Positions 1 to 8,612 of a stretch of DNA of 64,000 nucleotides are shown in pieces. Position 1 is the first letter of the stretch. Every line of letters begins with the position of its first letter. Under the pieces are notes generated by a model. The model saw nothing but the letters and a program-made list of their open reading frames with translations, was not told the DNA's origin and searched no databases. A program made the position numbers and the translations under genes. Source of the DNA: Shewanella mesophila (GTDB taxonomy: Bacteria; Pseudomonadota; Gammaproteobacteria; Enterobacterales; Shewanellaceae); contig NZ_CP080421.1 in assembly GCF_019457515.1 (NCBI RefSeq), positions 992,001-1,056,000 of the forward strand. The letters are read 5' to 3'.

Positions 1-1548
1 CTGCTCGGCGGTAAAGAGAAGCTAGGTATCACCTGTGCGCTTATTCCTAAGTCGCATCCAGGCGTTCAGTTAGGCAATCGCCATGATCCTATGGGATGCC
101 GTTTCTACAACGGTACCACTCGCGGTGAAAATGTCTTTATCCCCATGGATTTTATTATTGGCGGTCAACAAAATATCGGCCGAGGCTGGCAGATGTTGGT
201 AGCTTGTCTTGGCGCTGGACGCGGGATCTCTTTGCCTGCACTCGGTGTATCGGTCAGCCAAGCTTCATTTAAATCATCGGCCGAATATGCCGCTGTACGT
301 GAACAGTTTGGTTTGTCGATTGGCAAATTTGAGGGGATCCAAGAGAAGCTTGCGGATATTGCGGGTAAAACCTATCTGCAAGAAGCGATGCGAGTGTTGA
401 CCACCGAAGGGTTAGGGCTTGGACTTAAGCCATCGGTCGTAACTGCGATTGCAAAGTACCACATGACTGAGATTGGTCGCGATGTGCTTAATTCGGCGAT
501 GGATATTCAAGCGGGTAAGGCGATTCAGCGTGGACCACAAAATACCTTGGCTTCCGGTTATATGGCGCAACCTATCGCGATCACAGTGGAAGGCGCTAAC
601 ATTCTAACCCGTAACTTGATGATTTTCGGTCAAGGTGTCATGCGTTGTCATCCCTATTTGCAAAGTATGGTTGAGTCTATTCACAGTGATGAAAAAGATG
701 CCGATAAGACCTTTAATCGTATCTTTAGACAAACGCTAGGTTACAGTGTTGGTAACAGTTTACGTGCATTCCGCTTAGGGTTACTCCCGTTTACTGCGGG
801 TGCTAAATCCAACCTGAGCGAAGTTGCCGAGTATGAGAAAGCGGTACACAAGTTGGCTTCTAAGCTAGCGGTTTATGCGGATTTTTCATTGCTGGTGCTA
901 GGTGGCAAGCTGAAACAGGCTGAGATGTTGTCGGCACGTCTTGGTGATGTGATGAGCTATCTTTATGCTGCGATGGCATCGATTCGTTATTATGAGCAGA
1001 AGGTTAGTGGGGAGCAACGCAGTGAAGCGACACCATACTTCCACTATGCGACTCGATGGGCCTTGTGCAACGCAGAGAAGGCGCTACTCGATTTCCTTGA
1101 TAACTTCCCGTCTGCAGCCACGCGCCAGTTTATGAAGCTGGTGACTGTGACTTATTCGCCTAAGATGAAGAAGATCAATGACGATCTTGTGCGTGAGCTT
1201 GCTCATCAGGCGCAGCTTAATACCGGCTTTAAGCGTCAGTTGACCCACTTAATTAAGCCTGTCGCCGGTGATGGTAATTATATTAATGAGCAAGCTTATT
1301 TGGCGAAGATAGCCTGTTTACCACTGCTGGCTAAGGTGAAGAAGGGCTTAAAAGCGCGCGCCTTTAAGTCTGGGGTGCGATTTGCGTTGACCTTGGATGC
1401 GGCGTTAGAAGCTAAGGTGATTTCTGGTGGTGAGCATAAGCAGCTACAAGATTATAATCTTAAGCGTGAGCGTGCTATTCGTGTCGACGAGTTCGATTTC
1501 GATATGAACCTAATGGATGATCGAGTTGAGCTTAAAATAGCGAACTAA
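1..1548 (+). CDS. fadE: Acyl-CoA dehydrogenase FadE, C-terminal part
   Basis: The frame is open from the first base, so this is the C-terminal ~515 residues of a protein of about 815 residues; the start lies upstream of the window. It catalyses the first oxidation of fatty-acid beta-oxidation, acyl-CoA to trans-2-enoyl-CoA with FAD. Visible family features are the dehydrogenase core (HDPMGCRFYNGTTRGENVFIP, then the helical region with EQFGLSIGKFEGIQEKLADIAG and the GPQNTLASGYMAQPIAITVEGANILTRNL stretch cut here by position, about residues 150-205 of the visible part) and the long FadE-specific C-terminal extension. A hairpin with a T-run follows the stop. The match to enterobacterial FadE is by recalled motif and length. 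Confidence 0.93.
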   Translation: MLGGKEKLGITCALIPKSHPGVQLGNRHDPMGCRFYNGTTRGENVFIPMDFIIGGQQNIGRGWQMLVACLGAGRGISLPALGVSVSQASFKSSAEYAAVREQFGLSIGKFEGIQEKLADIAGKTYLQEAMRVLTTEGLGLGLKPSVVTAIAKYHMTEIGRDVLNSAMDIQAGKAIQRGPQNTLASGYMAQPIAITVEGANILTRNLMIFGQGVMRCHPYLQSMVESIHSDEKDADKTFNRIFRQTLGYSVGNSLRAFRLGLLPFTAGAKSNLSEVAEYEKAVHKLASKLAVYADFSLLVLGGKLKQAEMLSARLGDVMSYLYAAMASIRYYEQKVSGEQRSEATPYFHYATRWALCNAEKALLDFLDNFPSAATRQFMKLVTVTYSPKMKKINDDLVRELAHQAQLNTGFKRQLTHLIKPVAGDGNYINEQAYLAKIACLPLLAKVKKGLKARAFKSGVRFALTLDAALEAKVISGGEHKQLQDYNLKRERAIRVDEFDFDMNLMDDRVELKIAN

Positions 1549-1574
1549 ATTGGGTTGTTTAACGCCGAGCAAAG

Positions 1575-1596
1575 CCGTCTACATAGACGGTTTTTT
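1575..1596 (+). terminator. Rho-independent terminator of fadE
   Basis: The arms CCGTCTA and TAGACGG at 1575-1590 pair with a very short loop and are followed by six T, 27 nt after the fadE stop. Confidence 0.75.
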
Positions 1597-1764
1597 GCTA
1601 TTCAATAGAGGATAGTCGATATCAGTTTCTTATATTGATGGGGATGCGCATTGTGATAAATAGACCTCATTTTAAGGTATGATATCTGTCTTTATGTGGT
1701 CAGTTCATGGATATGGGTGATGAGACTAGTTGATGAGATAGGTAAATAGGAAGGCGCATACTCG

Positions 1765-2544
1765 GTGTTGAAACGACAAAACTATCATAGGCTTGGCCCC
1801 GATTATCGCAGCGGTGAACAGGTCAGCTTTAATGATATCAAAGAGGTTTTTGGCCTCAACCATATTCGGCTCGGCAGCTGGGTGGAGACCGAAGAGAAGC
1901 ACAAGGCAGCCAATCTTATTTTTGATGCTTTTGCTGATTTGGCTTTCATATTGAAGCTGCCACCTAAAGCCATAGGGCTGAGGCAAAGTTTGAATTTAGC
2001 TTTTGGTACGGGAGGGCAGGTCGGCGTTCAAGCGCATTATATGCCTGCTCACCGTGAGTTAGCATTAGCTAAGAATGCGGGGGCAGGAGCACTAGCGCAC
2101 GAGTTTTGGCATGCATTCGATCACTATATCGCACCTAAAGCCTATAAGACTGCCATACGGGGTATTGCTTTCGCTAGCAGTTGTTGGCTTAGTGATATGC
2201 CACCCATTGTTCATCCATTGAACCAACGTTTAGAAGCGCTATTTAAAACGTGTTTGCTTAGTGAGGATGGGCAAGAGGGGCATGACTTTGTCGGCCGAGC
2301 TGTTGCGCTCGACAAGCAATATGGACGAAACTATTTCTCTAAACCGACAGAGTTGATGGCGCGGGCATTTGAAGCCTGTATTGAGATCCACCCCGATATT
2401 AGTAATCCCTATTTAGTCAATGAAACATTGGATTCTGAGCTGGCTAAAGCGGGAGGCTATCCCGATAAGTCCCATCGCCAGAAGATATTCCTGCAGCTGC
2501 TTAATTACTTCGAGCCGTTAGGTGAGGCCTTAGGGCGAGAGTAG
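1765..2544 (+). CDS. HExxH putative metallopeptidase (CLCA_X-like family)
   Basis: This 259-residue protein has no signal peptide. The central segment LAHEFWHAFDHYI (about residues 110-122) contains HEFWH, a zincin-type HExxH motif, which suggests a metal-dependent hydrolase; a downstream acidic zinc ligand is not obvious (ELMARAFEA near residue 197 is a candidate). It resembles proteins labelled CLCA_X family in Shewanella genomes, which is recalled and was not checked. The start is GTG with AGGAAGG about 10 nt upstream (1748-1754). It stands alone between fadE and a convergent transporter gene. Substrate is unknown. Confidence 0.75.
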   Translation: MLKRQNYHRLGPDYRSGEQVSFNDIKEVFGLNHIRLGSWVETEEKHKAANLIFDAFADLAFILKLPPKAIGLRQSLNLAFGTGGQVGVQAHYMPAHRELALAKNAGAGALAHEFWHAFDHYIAPKAYKTAIRGIAFASSCWLSDMPPIVHPLNQRLEALFKTCLLSEDGQEGHDFVGRAVALDKQYGRNYFSKPTELMARAFEACIEIHPDISNPYLVNETLDSELAKAGGYPDKSHRQKIFLQLLNYFEPLGEALGRE

Positions 2545-2595
2545 TTCGCCCTATGTTGCAGCAAGTTCTGCTATTATTCGACCCAGTGCTAGCGA

Positions 2596-4764
2596 TTATT
2601 CTACCCAATGTAAAACGTCTCTAATCACTGACCAGCGTGGTTTTTCTTCTACAGCGCCTTTGCCGAGCATCCAGTAGTTATATAGTTTTTGCTGGTGGCC
2701 ATCGACTTTACGCAGTTTTTGCCAGTTATTGACATAGTTTAATAGTGATTGATTATCTTGAGCGACCGCGTATGCAACTGGGTATTGCACCTGATTCTCT
2801 AGCAGCGCAATGCCATATCCAGGGAAGAACAGTGTCCAAGCCGAACCCGCTTCAGCGCTGATCACCACCGCATCATACTTATCCGATTTCTGCCTGAAAA
2901 AATGCTTATAGCCATCGATTTTGACGAAGTTTAAATTGGTATAGTAGGCCTTGGCCTCATCGATAAGGTCGCTGTGTTCAACATAGGCGATAGTGGTATC
3001 TTGCATCGCTAGAATCGTTTGATCGCGCTTGAAGCTATTAACCTTATGATCTTTGGTCGCAACGGCTAGGTTAAGTTTTAGCACAGGCTCGACATAACTG
3101 AGCTTATCCATTTGGGCGATATCCATCGCCAGGCCTGACATGGCTATATCGAAAAATCCCGCCTTGAGTGACTCTGCGAGCTTATCTTTATCAAAAGGGA
3201 TAAACTCGACTTTAACGCCGAGATCTTCAGCCAGTTTGGTGGCCATTGCACTATCGAATCCCACCAGTTGCCCTGCGTTATTATAGTAGCTAAAAGGCAC
3301 GTTACTTGGGATATAGCCCACTTTAAGGACGCCTCGCAGCCTGATCATTGCAACATTAGCGATGGGCGACGTTGGGGTTTTACCGACAACAGGAAACTGT
3401 TTGTTAACTATGGTTGGTACTTTATCTGCGACCTGCATATTGGCGATAACGCCGCTGGTGACATCGGGGCTGTGAATGAATAATCCCATCCCGAGTCGGC
3501 ACACTATGAGTGTTAACGCTATGCTGGCGACGATGCCAACACTCATTTTTATTAATTGTGGTGGACGAACTCGTAAACGTTTTTCAAATAGCGCGACGGT
3601 AAGGAGTGTGAGCGCAAATAGATTCATTACGGCGGTGATAGAGTTAAATTTACCTGTAATAAACCCTGACATGACAAACAGCTGGAATAGATCTTGAGGC
3701 AGGTGAACAAGGTCTAACATAAAGGGGATCGCGACATAGACACTGCCAAACAGTGACAACAGACCGCTTATTGACAGCGATGGCAGATCGCTAATTTCGA
3801 CTGGCGTACCGTTAAACCAGCCTGCAAACAGCACAAACAGGATCACGGTGAGTTTGCCGACATTAGGGAAGGTAAATGCAATGGGCACTAATATTTCGAT
3901 AAGGGTTTCGGCGTCATCGCTTAGGCTGTCATGTTCGCGCATGATCTGTTTGCACTCTTCGACAATCACTGGGATCACGATAAAAATATTGCCCGTTGCA
4001 AAGGCCGTCACTACGCTGGATTTAGAGATACGAAGCGCTTGGGCATAAGTGACTGGGGTTACTGAGGCGATGATCCAGGGTAGCACCCAAAATGTGAGTA
4101 GCAGGCAAAGGGCGAAGTAGCTGATAAGGTAAACCTGCATACTGGCAAATTCATCCACTCCCATGGTGCCAGCCGCCGAAGCTGACATTGCAAAAATGCC
4201 AATAGGCAATACTTTTACTAGCGCCTGAGTGATCTTAGAGAAAATCTCACTGCAGGTGTGCATAAAGGTAATCAGCTGCTGCTTGTTATCGCCTTCCATT
4301 CCAATAAGCGCTAGCCCCATTGCGATACTAAATATCACCATCGCGGGGACATAGCCTGCGGCCATCGACTCAAATGGGTTTGAGGGGATATAAAGCTTGA
4401 AGTAATCGATAGCCGCGACTGGCTCTATAATACTGGTGCTGAAGAAGGAGGCGGTTTCGACAAAGGGGAAAGAGAGTGGCATTAGGCACACAAACCCTAA
4501 GCCAACCAACCACAGCAGAAGCATGATCACTCCTGCTCGGCTAAATATCAGACTTGCCGTCGAGCGTCTTAGCTTACCTATACCACCAACCAGGGAGACT
4601 AGAATATAGGGCAATACTGTCATCTGCATTAGTAAGATAACGCCAGTGCCGATACTCGTTAACCAGCCAACGGATTCACCAAAAAAAATGCCTACGGCAA
4701 AACCGATAAGCATGGCAACAATCATCTGAGTAGAGCTTTGCATGGTGAGTAGTTTTTTGAGCAC
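2596..4764 (-). CDS. Sodium:dicarboxylate symporter fused to a periplasmic solute-binding domain
   Basis: The 722-residue protein has two parts. Residues ~1-420 form a multi-pass transporter of the DAACS/SDF family (cation:dicarboxylate or glutamate symport), with hydrophobic segments throughout and a helical-hairpin-like stretch around FATGNIFIVIPVIVEE. After a last hydrophobic segment (~405-425), residues ~475-715 form a bacterial extracellular solute-binding domain (SBP_bac_3): LKVGYIPSNVPFSYYN, GFDSAMATKLAEDLG, FDIAMSGLAMD. The binding domain is probably tethered on the periplasmic face and feeds the symporter. Start is GTG 4764 with GGAA ~10 nt upstream; ATG at 4743 lacks a ribosome site. 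Substrate is inferred from family only. Confidence 0.85.
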   Translation of the reverse strand: MLKKLLTMQSSTQMIVAMLIGFAVGIFFGESVGWLTSIGTGVILLMQMTVLPYILVSLVGGIGKLRRSTASLIFSRAGVIMLLLWLVGLGFVCLMPLSFPFVETASFFSTSIIEPVAAIDYFKLYIPSNPFESMAAGYVPAMVIFSIAMGLALIGMEGDNKQQLITFMHTCSEIFSKITQALVKVLPIGIFAMSASAAGTMGVDEFASMQVYLISYFALCLLLTFWVLPWIIASVTPVTYAQALRISKSSVVTAFATGNIFIVIPVIVEECKQIMREHDSLSDDAETLIEILVPIAFTFPNVGKLTVILFVLFAGWFNGTPVEISDLPSLSISGLLSLFGSVYVAIPFMLDLVHLPQDLFQLFVMSGFITGKFNSITAVMNLFALTLLTVALFEKRLRVRPPQLIKMSVGIVASIALTLIVCRLGMGLFIHSPDVTSGVIANMQVADKVPTIVNKQFPVVGKTPTSPIANVAMIRLRGVLKVGYIPSNVPFSYYNNAGQLVGFDSAMATKLAEDLGVKVEFIPFDKDKLAESLKAGFFDIAMSGLAMDIAQMDKLSYVEPVLKLNLAVATKDHKVNSFKRDQTILAMQDTTIAYVEHSDLIDEAKAYYTNLNFVKIDGYKHFFRQKSDKYDAVVISAEAGSAWTLFFPGYGIALLENQVQYPVAYAVAQDNQSLLNYVNNWQKLRKVDGHQQKLYNYWMLGKGAVEEKPRWSVIRDVLHWVE

Positions 4765-4943
4765 GAGATCATTCCAATTGAAAATGGTGAGTAGATGCCG
4801 CTATGGCCTAGGGCTATTTATAACAATAGCTTAACGATTGTCTATTATAGGTTCTCTTGAAAAGGATATAAAAGGCCTTACCAGCCCCGTATTTGCGCTC
4901 TCGCACATTTTCGTCGAATAAAATCATCGGTTAGGTACGCTTA

Positions 4944-4976
4944 TGACGCTAAGAAGACTGAGTTCTCTTAGCGTCA
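4944..4976 (-). terminator. Strong hairpin after the diguanylate cyclase gene
   Basis: An 11-bp perfect stem (TGACGCTAAGA at 4944-4954 with its complement at 4966-4976) and 11-nt loop lie just downstream of the TPR-GGDEF stop. No T-run follows, so it could be a 3'-end stabilising or processing hairpin and not a classical terminator. Confidence 0.5.
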
Positions 4977-4981
4977 CGGGC

Positions 4982-6811
4982 TTAATTTGATTGCGGGGTT
5001 TTAGCTGTTGACGGGATGACAGTTTCTGCTTGCGGATCGAAGATGTAGAGTCGGTTACGGCCACCATGCTTAGATTGATACATGGCACTGTCTGCGTCGT
5101 TGAATAGCCGCTCCAGCTTGTAACCAGACAGCTTAGTGTCAGTGATACCGAAGCTCGCGGTGACCTGAAAGTCGTGGCCAGATTTACTGTAATCTATGTT
5201 AGCGATTGCCTCTCGGCAAGCTTTTGCCAATTTTATTGCCGTATTGAGATCGCAACCTGGCAGGGCGATACAAAACTCCTCGCCGCCGATGCGGGCAAAG
5301 ATATCGTTTTTACGCCCTTGTGCCTGACAGATCTTGGCGACTTTCTTGAGTACCCAGTCACCACAGGCATGGCCATATTTATCATTTATCTGCTTAAAGT
5401 GATCTAAATCGAACAAGATGTAGCTCAAATCGGCCTGAGTGCTTTCACAATAGGTTAGTGCGCTTTGCGCCACCTGAGTGAAATGGCCGCGATTAAATAC
5501 ATGGGTCAGGGCATCGTATTCGGCCAGTTGTTTCAGGCGCTTCTGAATAGTCCACGACTTGTAGGCCCAGAAGCCCAGCAAGGTGATGATGGCGATAAGC
5601 AGCGAGATAAACAGGCGGGTATTTTCGGCCTGGGTCTTGGCCAGCTTCTGCTCGGTGAGTAGCAGGTGGTTTTGTCTGTCCAGCAGGGCGATGCGGCTCT
5701 TCTGTTCTGTCGCCTGATGCTCGGCGAGCTGGAAGGCCAGATGCTTTGTCTTGATATCGTCTAGGTATGCCTTGTCGGCCTGGGCGTATTTGACGTGATA
5801 ATTCAGTGCTGACTTGAAGTCATTGCGAGATTTAGTGATTTGGTACAGTATGTAGTACGTGTTAATTAAGGGTTTAGAGTTACCTGTTTGGCTTGCTAAA
5901 GATAAAGTTTTTAATGCATATTCTTCTGCTTTTATAGGCTTGTTTTCATTAAAATAGGCCTCCGAAAGCAAGGAGTAAAATTGAGATAAAATAGGTACAT
6001 ATTTAGTTTCTTCTATAATTCTCAGTTTACTTTCTAATAATTCTATTGCAAGTTTTGATTGGTTACTTTCTAGGTATAAGGGAGCCACATATGTATAAAT
6101 GGCACCTTCCATCATAAGTTCTTTTCCTTGATGGCATACCTTTTTTGCATCATCGATTCTTCGATCATTTGCTTCTAGACGCTTTAATTTTAAACTAGCT
6201 TCTAGAAATAAATTATGCGCTAAGCATAAGGTTCTTGGATTATTACTCGTGGCCAAAATACGCTCCGCATACTGTAATCCCAATTCAAATTGTTCGATTT
6301 GATTGTAGAAAACTGCTGCAACAGCATAGGTTCTTTCCCTTAACTCTATATTTTCAACTTCTTTGACTGAATTGAGTAGCTGACTTAGGGTTTGCAAACC
6401 TTCATTCCAATTTTTTGAAATGGCATAAATATTGACTTCGGATAGCCTTGCTTTAAACGATAAAGAAGGGGAGATTTTTGAATCAATTATTAGCGTGTAT
6501 ATAGAGATGGCTTCATCAAATCGGCCTGCGTATGAAAGTTTATATGCTGTTAGATAGTCAAAATAGCCTTTTTGCTCTCTATTAAATGTGGACTTTCGGG
6601 CATCTAGTCTTTCCATGAACTCATTAAATCTTTCTGGATTGCTGGTTCTCGCCTCTTCTGCGCTTTGCAATAAAGTATCTATGTTTGATTGTGTGCTTTC
6701 TAGCTCTGCATTGGCGTTAGGTATGCAGTTCAAACAAAAGAACATCAAAAGCCAATATATGGCTTTTGGTGTTCTTGTTATTAATTTCGTCATTTTCAAT
6801 TTATTAGTCAT
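4982..6811 (-). CDS. Periplasmic TPR protein with cytoplasmic GGDEF diguanylate cyclase
   Basis: The 609-residue protein makes c-di-GMP from two GTP. In order it has a signal peptide (ends NANA), a periplasmic TPR-like helical region (~40-390), a short coiled segment, one membrane helix (~405-425, LFISLLIAIITLLGFWAY) and a GGDEF domain. The active-site motif is GGEEF and the RxxD inhibitory site (RKND) is intact five residues before it, so it should be active and product-inhibited. Start: ATG 6811 lies inside the end of the upstream peptide gene (8-nt overlap), implying translational coupling; a TTG at 6817 is also in frame. The TPR-coding part is markedly more AT-rich than the GGDEF part. 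It is the last gene of the borosin-like run. Confidence 0.9.
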   Translation of the reverse strand: MTNKLKMTKLITRTPKAIYWLLMFFCLNCIPNANAELESTQSNIDTLLQSAEEARTSNPERFNEFMERLDARKSTFNREQKGYFDYLTAYKLSYAGRFDEAISIYTLIIDSKISPSLSFKARLSEVNIYAISKNWNEGLQTLSQLLNSVKEVENIELRERTYAVAAVFYNQIEQFELGLQYAERILATSNNPRTLCLAHNLFLEASLKLKRLEANDRRIDDAKKVCHQGKELMMEGAIYTYVAPLYLESNQSKLAIELLESKLRIIEETKYVPILSQFYSLLSEAYFNENKPIKAEEYALKTLSLASQTGNSKPLINTYYILYQITKSRNDFKSALNYHVKYAQADKAYLDDIKTKHLAFQLAEHQATEQKSRIALLDRQNHLLLTEQKLAKTQAENTRLFISLLIAIITLLGFWAYKSWTIQKRLKQLAEYDALTHVFNRGHFTQVAQSALTYCESTQADLSYILFDLDHFKQINDKYGHACGDWVLKKVAKICQAQGRKNDIFARIGGEEFCIALPGCDLNTAIKLAKACREAIANIDYSKSGHDFQVTASFGITDTKLSGYKLERLFNDADSAMYQSKHGGRNRLYIFDPQAETVIPSTAKTPQSN

Positions 6812-7073
6812 GTACAACGGCTTTGAGTTCTACATTTTCTTCTTTTGGCTCTTCTTCATTTGTTGGTTCTTCATCTTCTGCTGGAACCATTAAGCAAACC
6901 ACATCGGGACAAACATCTAACTCTCGCTTTAGACTAATATTGTCACGATTAAGTAGTAACGTTTTCAATGTTGTGCTGAGTGTTGATTCTGTAATTGCTT
7001 TGTCAAAATTAGCTTCTGTTTGTAGCGCTGCATCCTGCCCCATGCGTTCCAGTAGTTGAATAATGTTCGACAT
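6804..7073 (-). CDS. Putative split-borosin precursor peptide
   Basis: This 89-residue protein has a predicted helical N-terminal region (~1-50, beginning MSNIIQLLERMGQDAALQ) that resembles the start of the Shewanella oneidensis borosin precursor SonA as I recall it (GQDA shared at the same place). A short hydrophobic segment follows, DVCPDVVCLMVPA (53-65, Cys55 and Cys60), then a very acidic tail (66-83, rich in E and P). By analogy the N-terminal part is the methyltransferase-binding domain and the hydrophobic segment the core. The ribosome site TAAGGA lies upstream. The gene sits 39 nt after the alpha-N-methyltransferase gene and overlaps the next gene. Function is inferred from this context. 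Confidence 0.8.
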   Translation of the reverse strand: MSNIIQLLERMGQDAALQTEANFDKAITESTLSTTLKTLLLNRDNISLKRELDVCPDVVCLMVPAEDEEPTNEEEPKEENVELKAVVHD

Positions 7074-7112
7074 TGTTTGTCCTTATTGTTGTTGGTGGTT
7101 AGTTTTAGTGTG

Positions 7113-7910
7113 TTAGTGGTTACTTACTTGTTGAGCCGCTTCTAGTTTAGCTAGCTTATCCAAGATGGTTTGATTGGGTCGCATCTTTTCGCTCGGCGGG
7201 ATCACTAAGGTGGTATGCATAAAAATCTCGGCATCGGCCAAATCACGCAGCGGCAGCGTTTGTTTGCGGACCTTATCTATGGGCAGCACGGCCGCCTCGT
7301 AGAGGATCACCTGGTGATCTAAGGGGTAAGTCTCTGCCAGTAGCTCTATCAGCACCTGACGATGAGCCTTGCCCGTGGCGAATCTGGCCATGCTCTTGTC
7401 GCCAGCCAGTCCTATTTGCCAGAGGATCAGGTAACAGGAGGGATCGAAGCGGCGCTGATAAAACATAAACTGACTGGCTTCAAACTGCTGGCAGCCAAAT
7501 TGGCCTGGATCTATGCCAAGGTCGGCTATGAGGCAATCCTCGGCGGAGATGCCGGGTACCATGACCGCCTCGAAGCCTTCTGCGCGCGCCAGCTCCAGGG
7601 ATCTATGGGGCGCTTGGGCGAATACGCCGGGGTGGCCATAGAAGGCACCGACGACATTCTTACCTTGCCTGACCTCAGACAATATGGCGTCGACCATCTC
7701 ACGATAGGTGATATGGCGTGACTTGCCCTCGCCATAGTAAACCTGTAGCGAGCGGACATCGCCGTGCATCTCTTTTAGCCAGAGTTCTACTATGCCGTTG
7801 GAGACTCCCGAGAAAACGACATCGGCTTGTTCAATATAGCTGCGTGCCAGCGGACAGATATGGGCGCCTAAGGTCATCCCTATGCCGACACAAGCCAGGC
7901 TTCCCGCCAT
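7113..7910 (-). CDS. Borosin-type peptide backbone alpha-N-methyltransferase
   Basis: This 265-residue, SAM-dependent enzyme of the tetrapyrrole-methylase fold matches the catalytic domain of the fungal omphalotin enzyme OphMA along its length: GSLACVGIG at the start, YYGEGKSRHITY, VVGAFYGHPGVF and VPGISAEDCLIADL. The four residues known as catalytic in OphM (Tyr66, Arg72, Tyr76, Tyr98) correspond to Tyr59, Arg65, Tyr69 and Tyr91 here. The enzyme ends at ~265 residues with no fused clasp or core, so its substrate must be a separate protein, as in SonM/SonA of S. oneidensis. The precursor-like peptide gene follows after 39 nt. It is expected to methylate backbone amides of that peptide iteratively. 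The alternative, a cobalamin or diphthamide methylase, is excluded by these motifs. Confidence 0.93.
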   Translation of the reverse strand: MAGSLACVGIGMTLGAHICPLARSYIEQADVVFSGVSNGIVELWLKEMHGDVRSLQVYYGEGKSRHITYREMVDAILSEVRQGKNVVGAFYGHPGVFAQAPHRSLELARAEGFEAVMVPGISAEDCLIADLGIDPGQFGCQQFEASQFMFYQRRFDPSCYLILWQIGLAGDKSMARFATGKAHRQVLIELLAETYPLDHQVILYEAAVLPIDKVRKQTLPLRDLADAEIFMHTTLVIPPSEKMRPNQTILDKLAKLEAAQQVSNH

Positions 7911-8006
7911 GAAGTTAGATCCTGATGTGATGTATGTTAATTAAGGGTTAAAGCTAACAGTAATTTGGCTGATTTTAAACTGTTAATTACCTTGTGTGTC
8001 TGGTTT

Positions 8007-8612
8007 CTATTGAGGTTTTTTGACCAAACTCAAAAAGTATTCTACTTGGCTTTCGCGGCTTCTAGATTCAACCTCTTGGATTGGGTGACCGGATGGGCGT
8101 TGCTTGAATCCAAGTTTTTTCACAATTCTTTTTGTGGCGAGGTTTTTTGTAGAAAAACTTGCTTTAATTTCTGTGATATTTAGTGATTTCTTACTGTGTT
8201 CTATCAGTGCTGTGACCGCTTCGTCGGCAAGCTGCTTACCTTGAGCCTTGGGGATCATCATTATGCCAATCTCTGCAGAATTCGGCGTGGCTTTGTTCCA
8301 ATTTAGTCCGATAACCCCCATTGTTACGCCAGAAGTCTTATTCGCTATTATCCAGAGCATGTAGCTAGGTGGTATGTTTGGGTGTTGCAATGCCCTTGTC
8401 ATCGCCTTAAGTGAAGTTTCAAATGCCTTATCTGCTTGGGTTTGGGAGAAAGGCTGACTGATGTGGCGCATCACCCGCTCATTACAATAGAGGTGGCGGT
8501 ACAACTCTCTGTCCGTCTCAGCGATAGGCCTCATAGTCAGGCGCTCGCTGCAAAAAACATGATTTGGCAAGTCTTGGGTAAGTCTCGAAGGGAGCTGAGG
8601 GTTACTTGGCAA
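8007..8612 (-). CDS. GNAT-family N-acetyltransferase (RimJ/RimL-like)
   Basis: The 201-residue protein has the GNAT fold: SERLTMRPIAETDRELY near the start, GVIGLNWN, EIGIMMIPKAQGKQLADEA (acetyl-CoA pyrophosphate loop, here QGKQLA) and NLATKRIVKKLGF. It transfers an acetyl group from acetyl-CoA to an amine; the RimJ/RimL type acts on protein N-termini or small amines. The chosen start is TTG 8612 because GGAGG sits six nt before it (8619-8623); it overlaps the protease stop by 11 nt, implying translational coupling. The first ATG inside the domain would remove conserved residues. Placement between the protease and methyltransferase genes makes N-terminal acetylation of a processed borosin possible, which is inference only. 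Confidence 0.82.
   Translation of the reverse strand: MPSNPQLPSRLTQDLPNHVFCSERLTMRPIAETDRELYRHLYCNERVMRHISQPFSQTQADKAFETSLKAMTRALQHPNIPPSYMLWIIANKTSGVTMGVIGLNWNKATPNSAEIGIMMIPKAQGKQLADEAVTALIEHSKKSLNITEIKASFSTKNLATKRIVKKLGFKQRPSGHPIQEVESRSRESQVEYFLSLVKKPQ

Noticed and set aside
7362..7721. 119-codon frame antisense to the methyltransferase gene
   Set aside because: Shadow of the well-supported minus-strand gene; no ribosome site or family resemblance.
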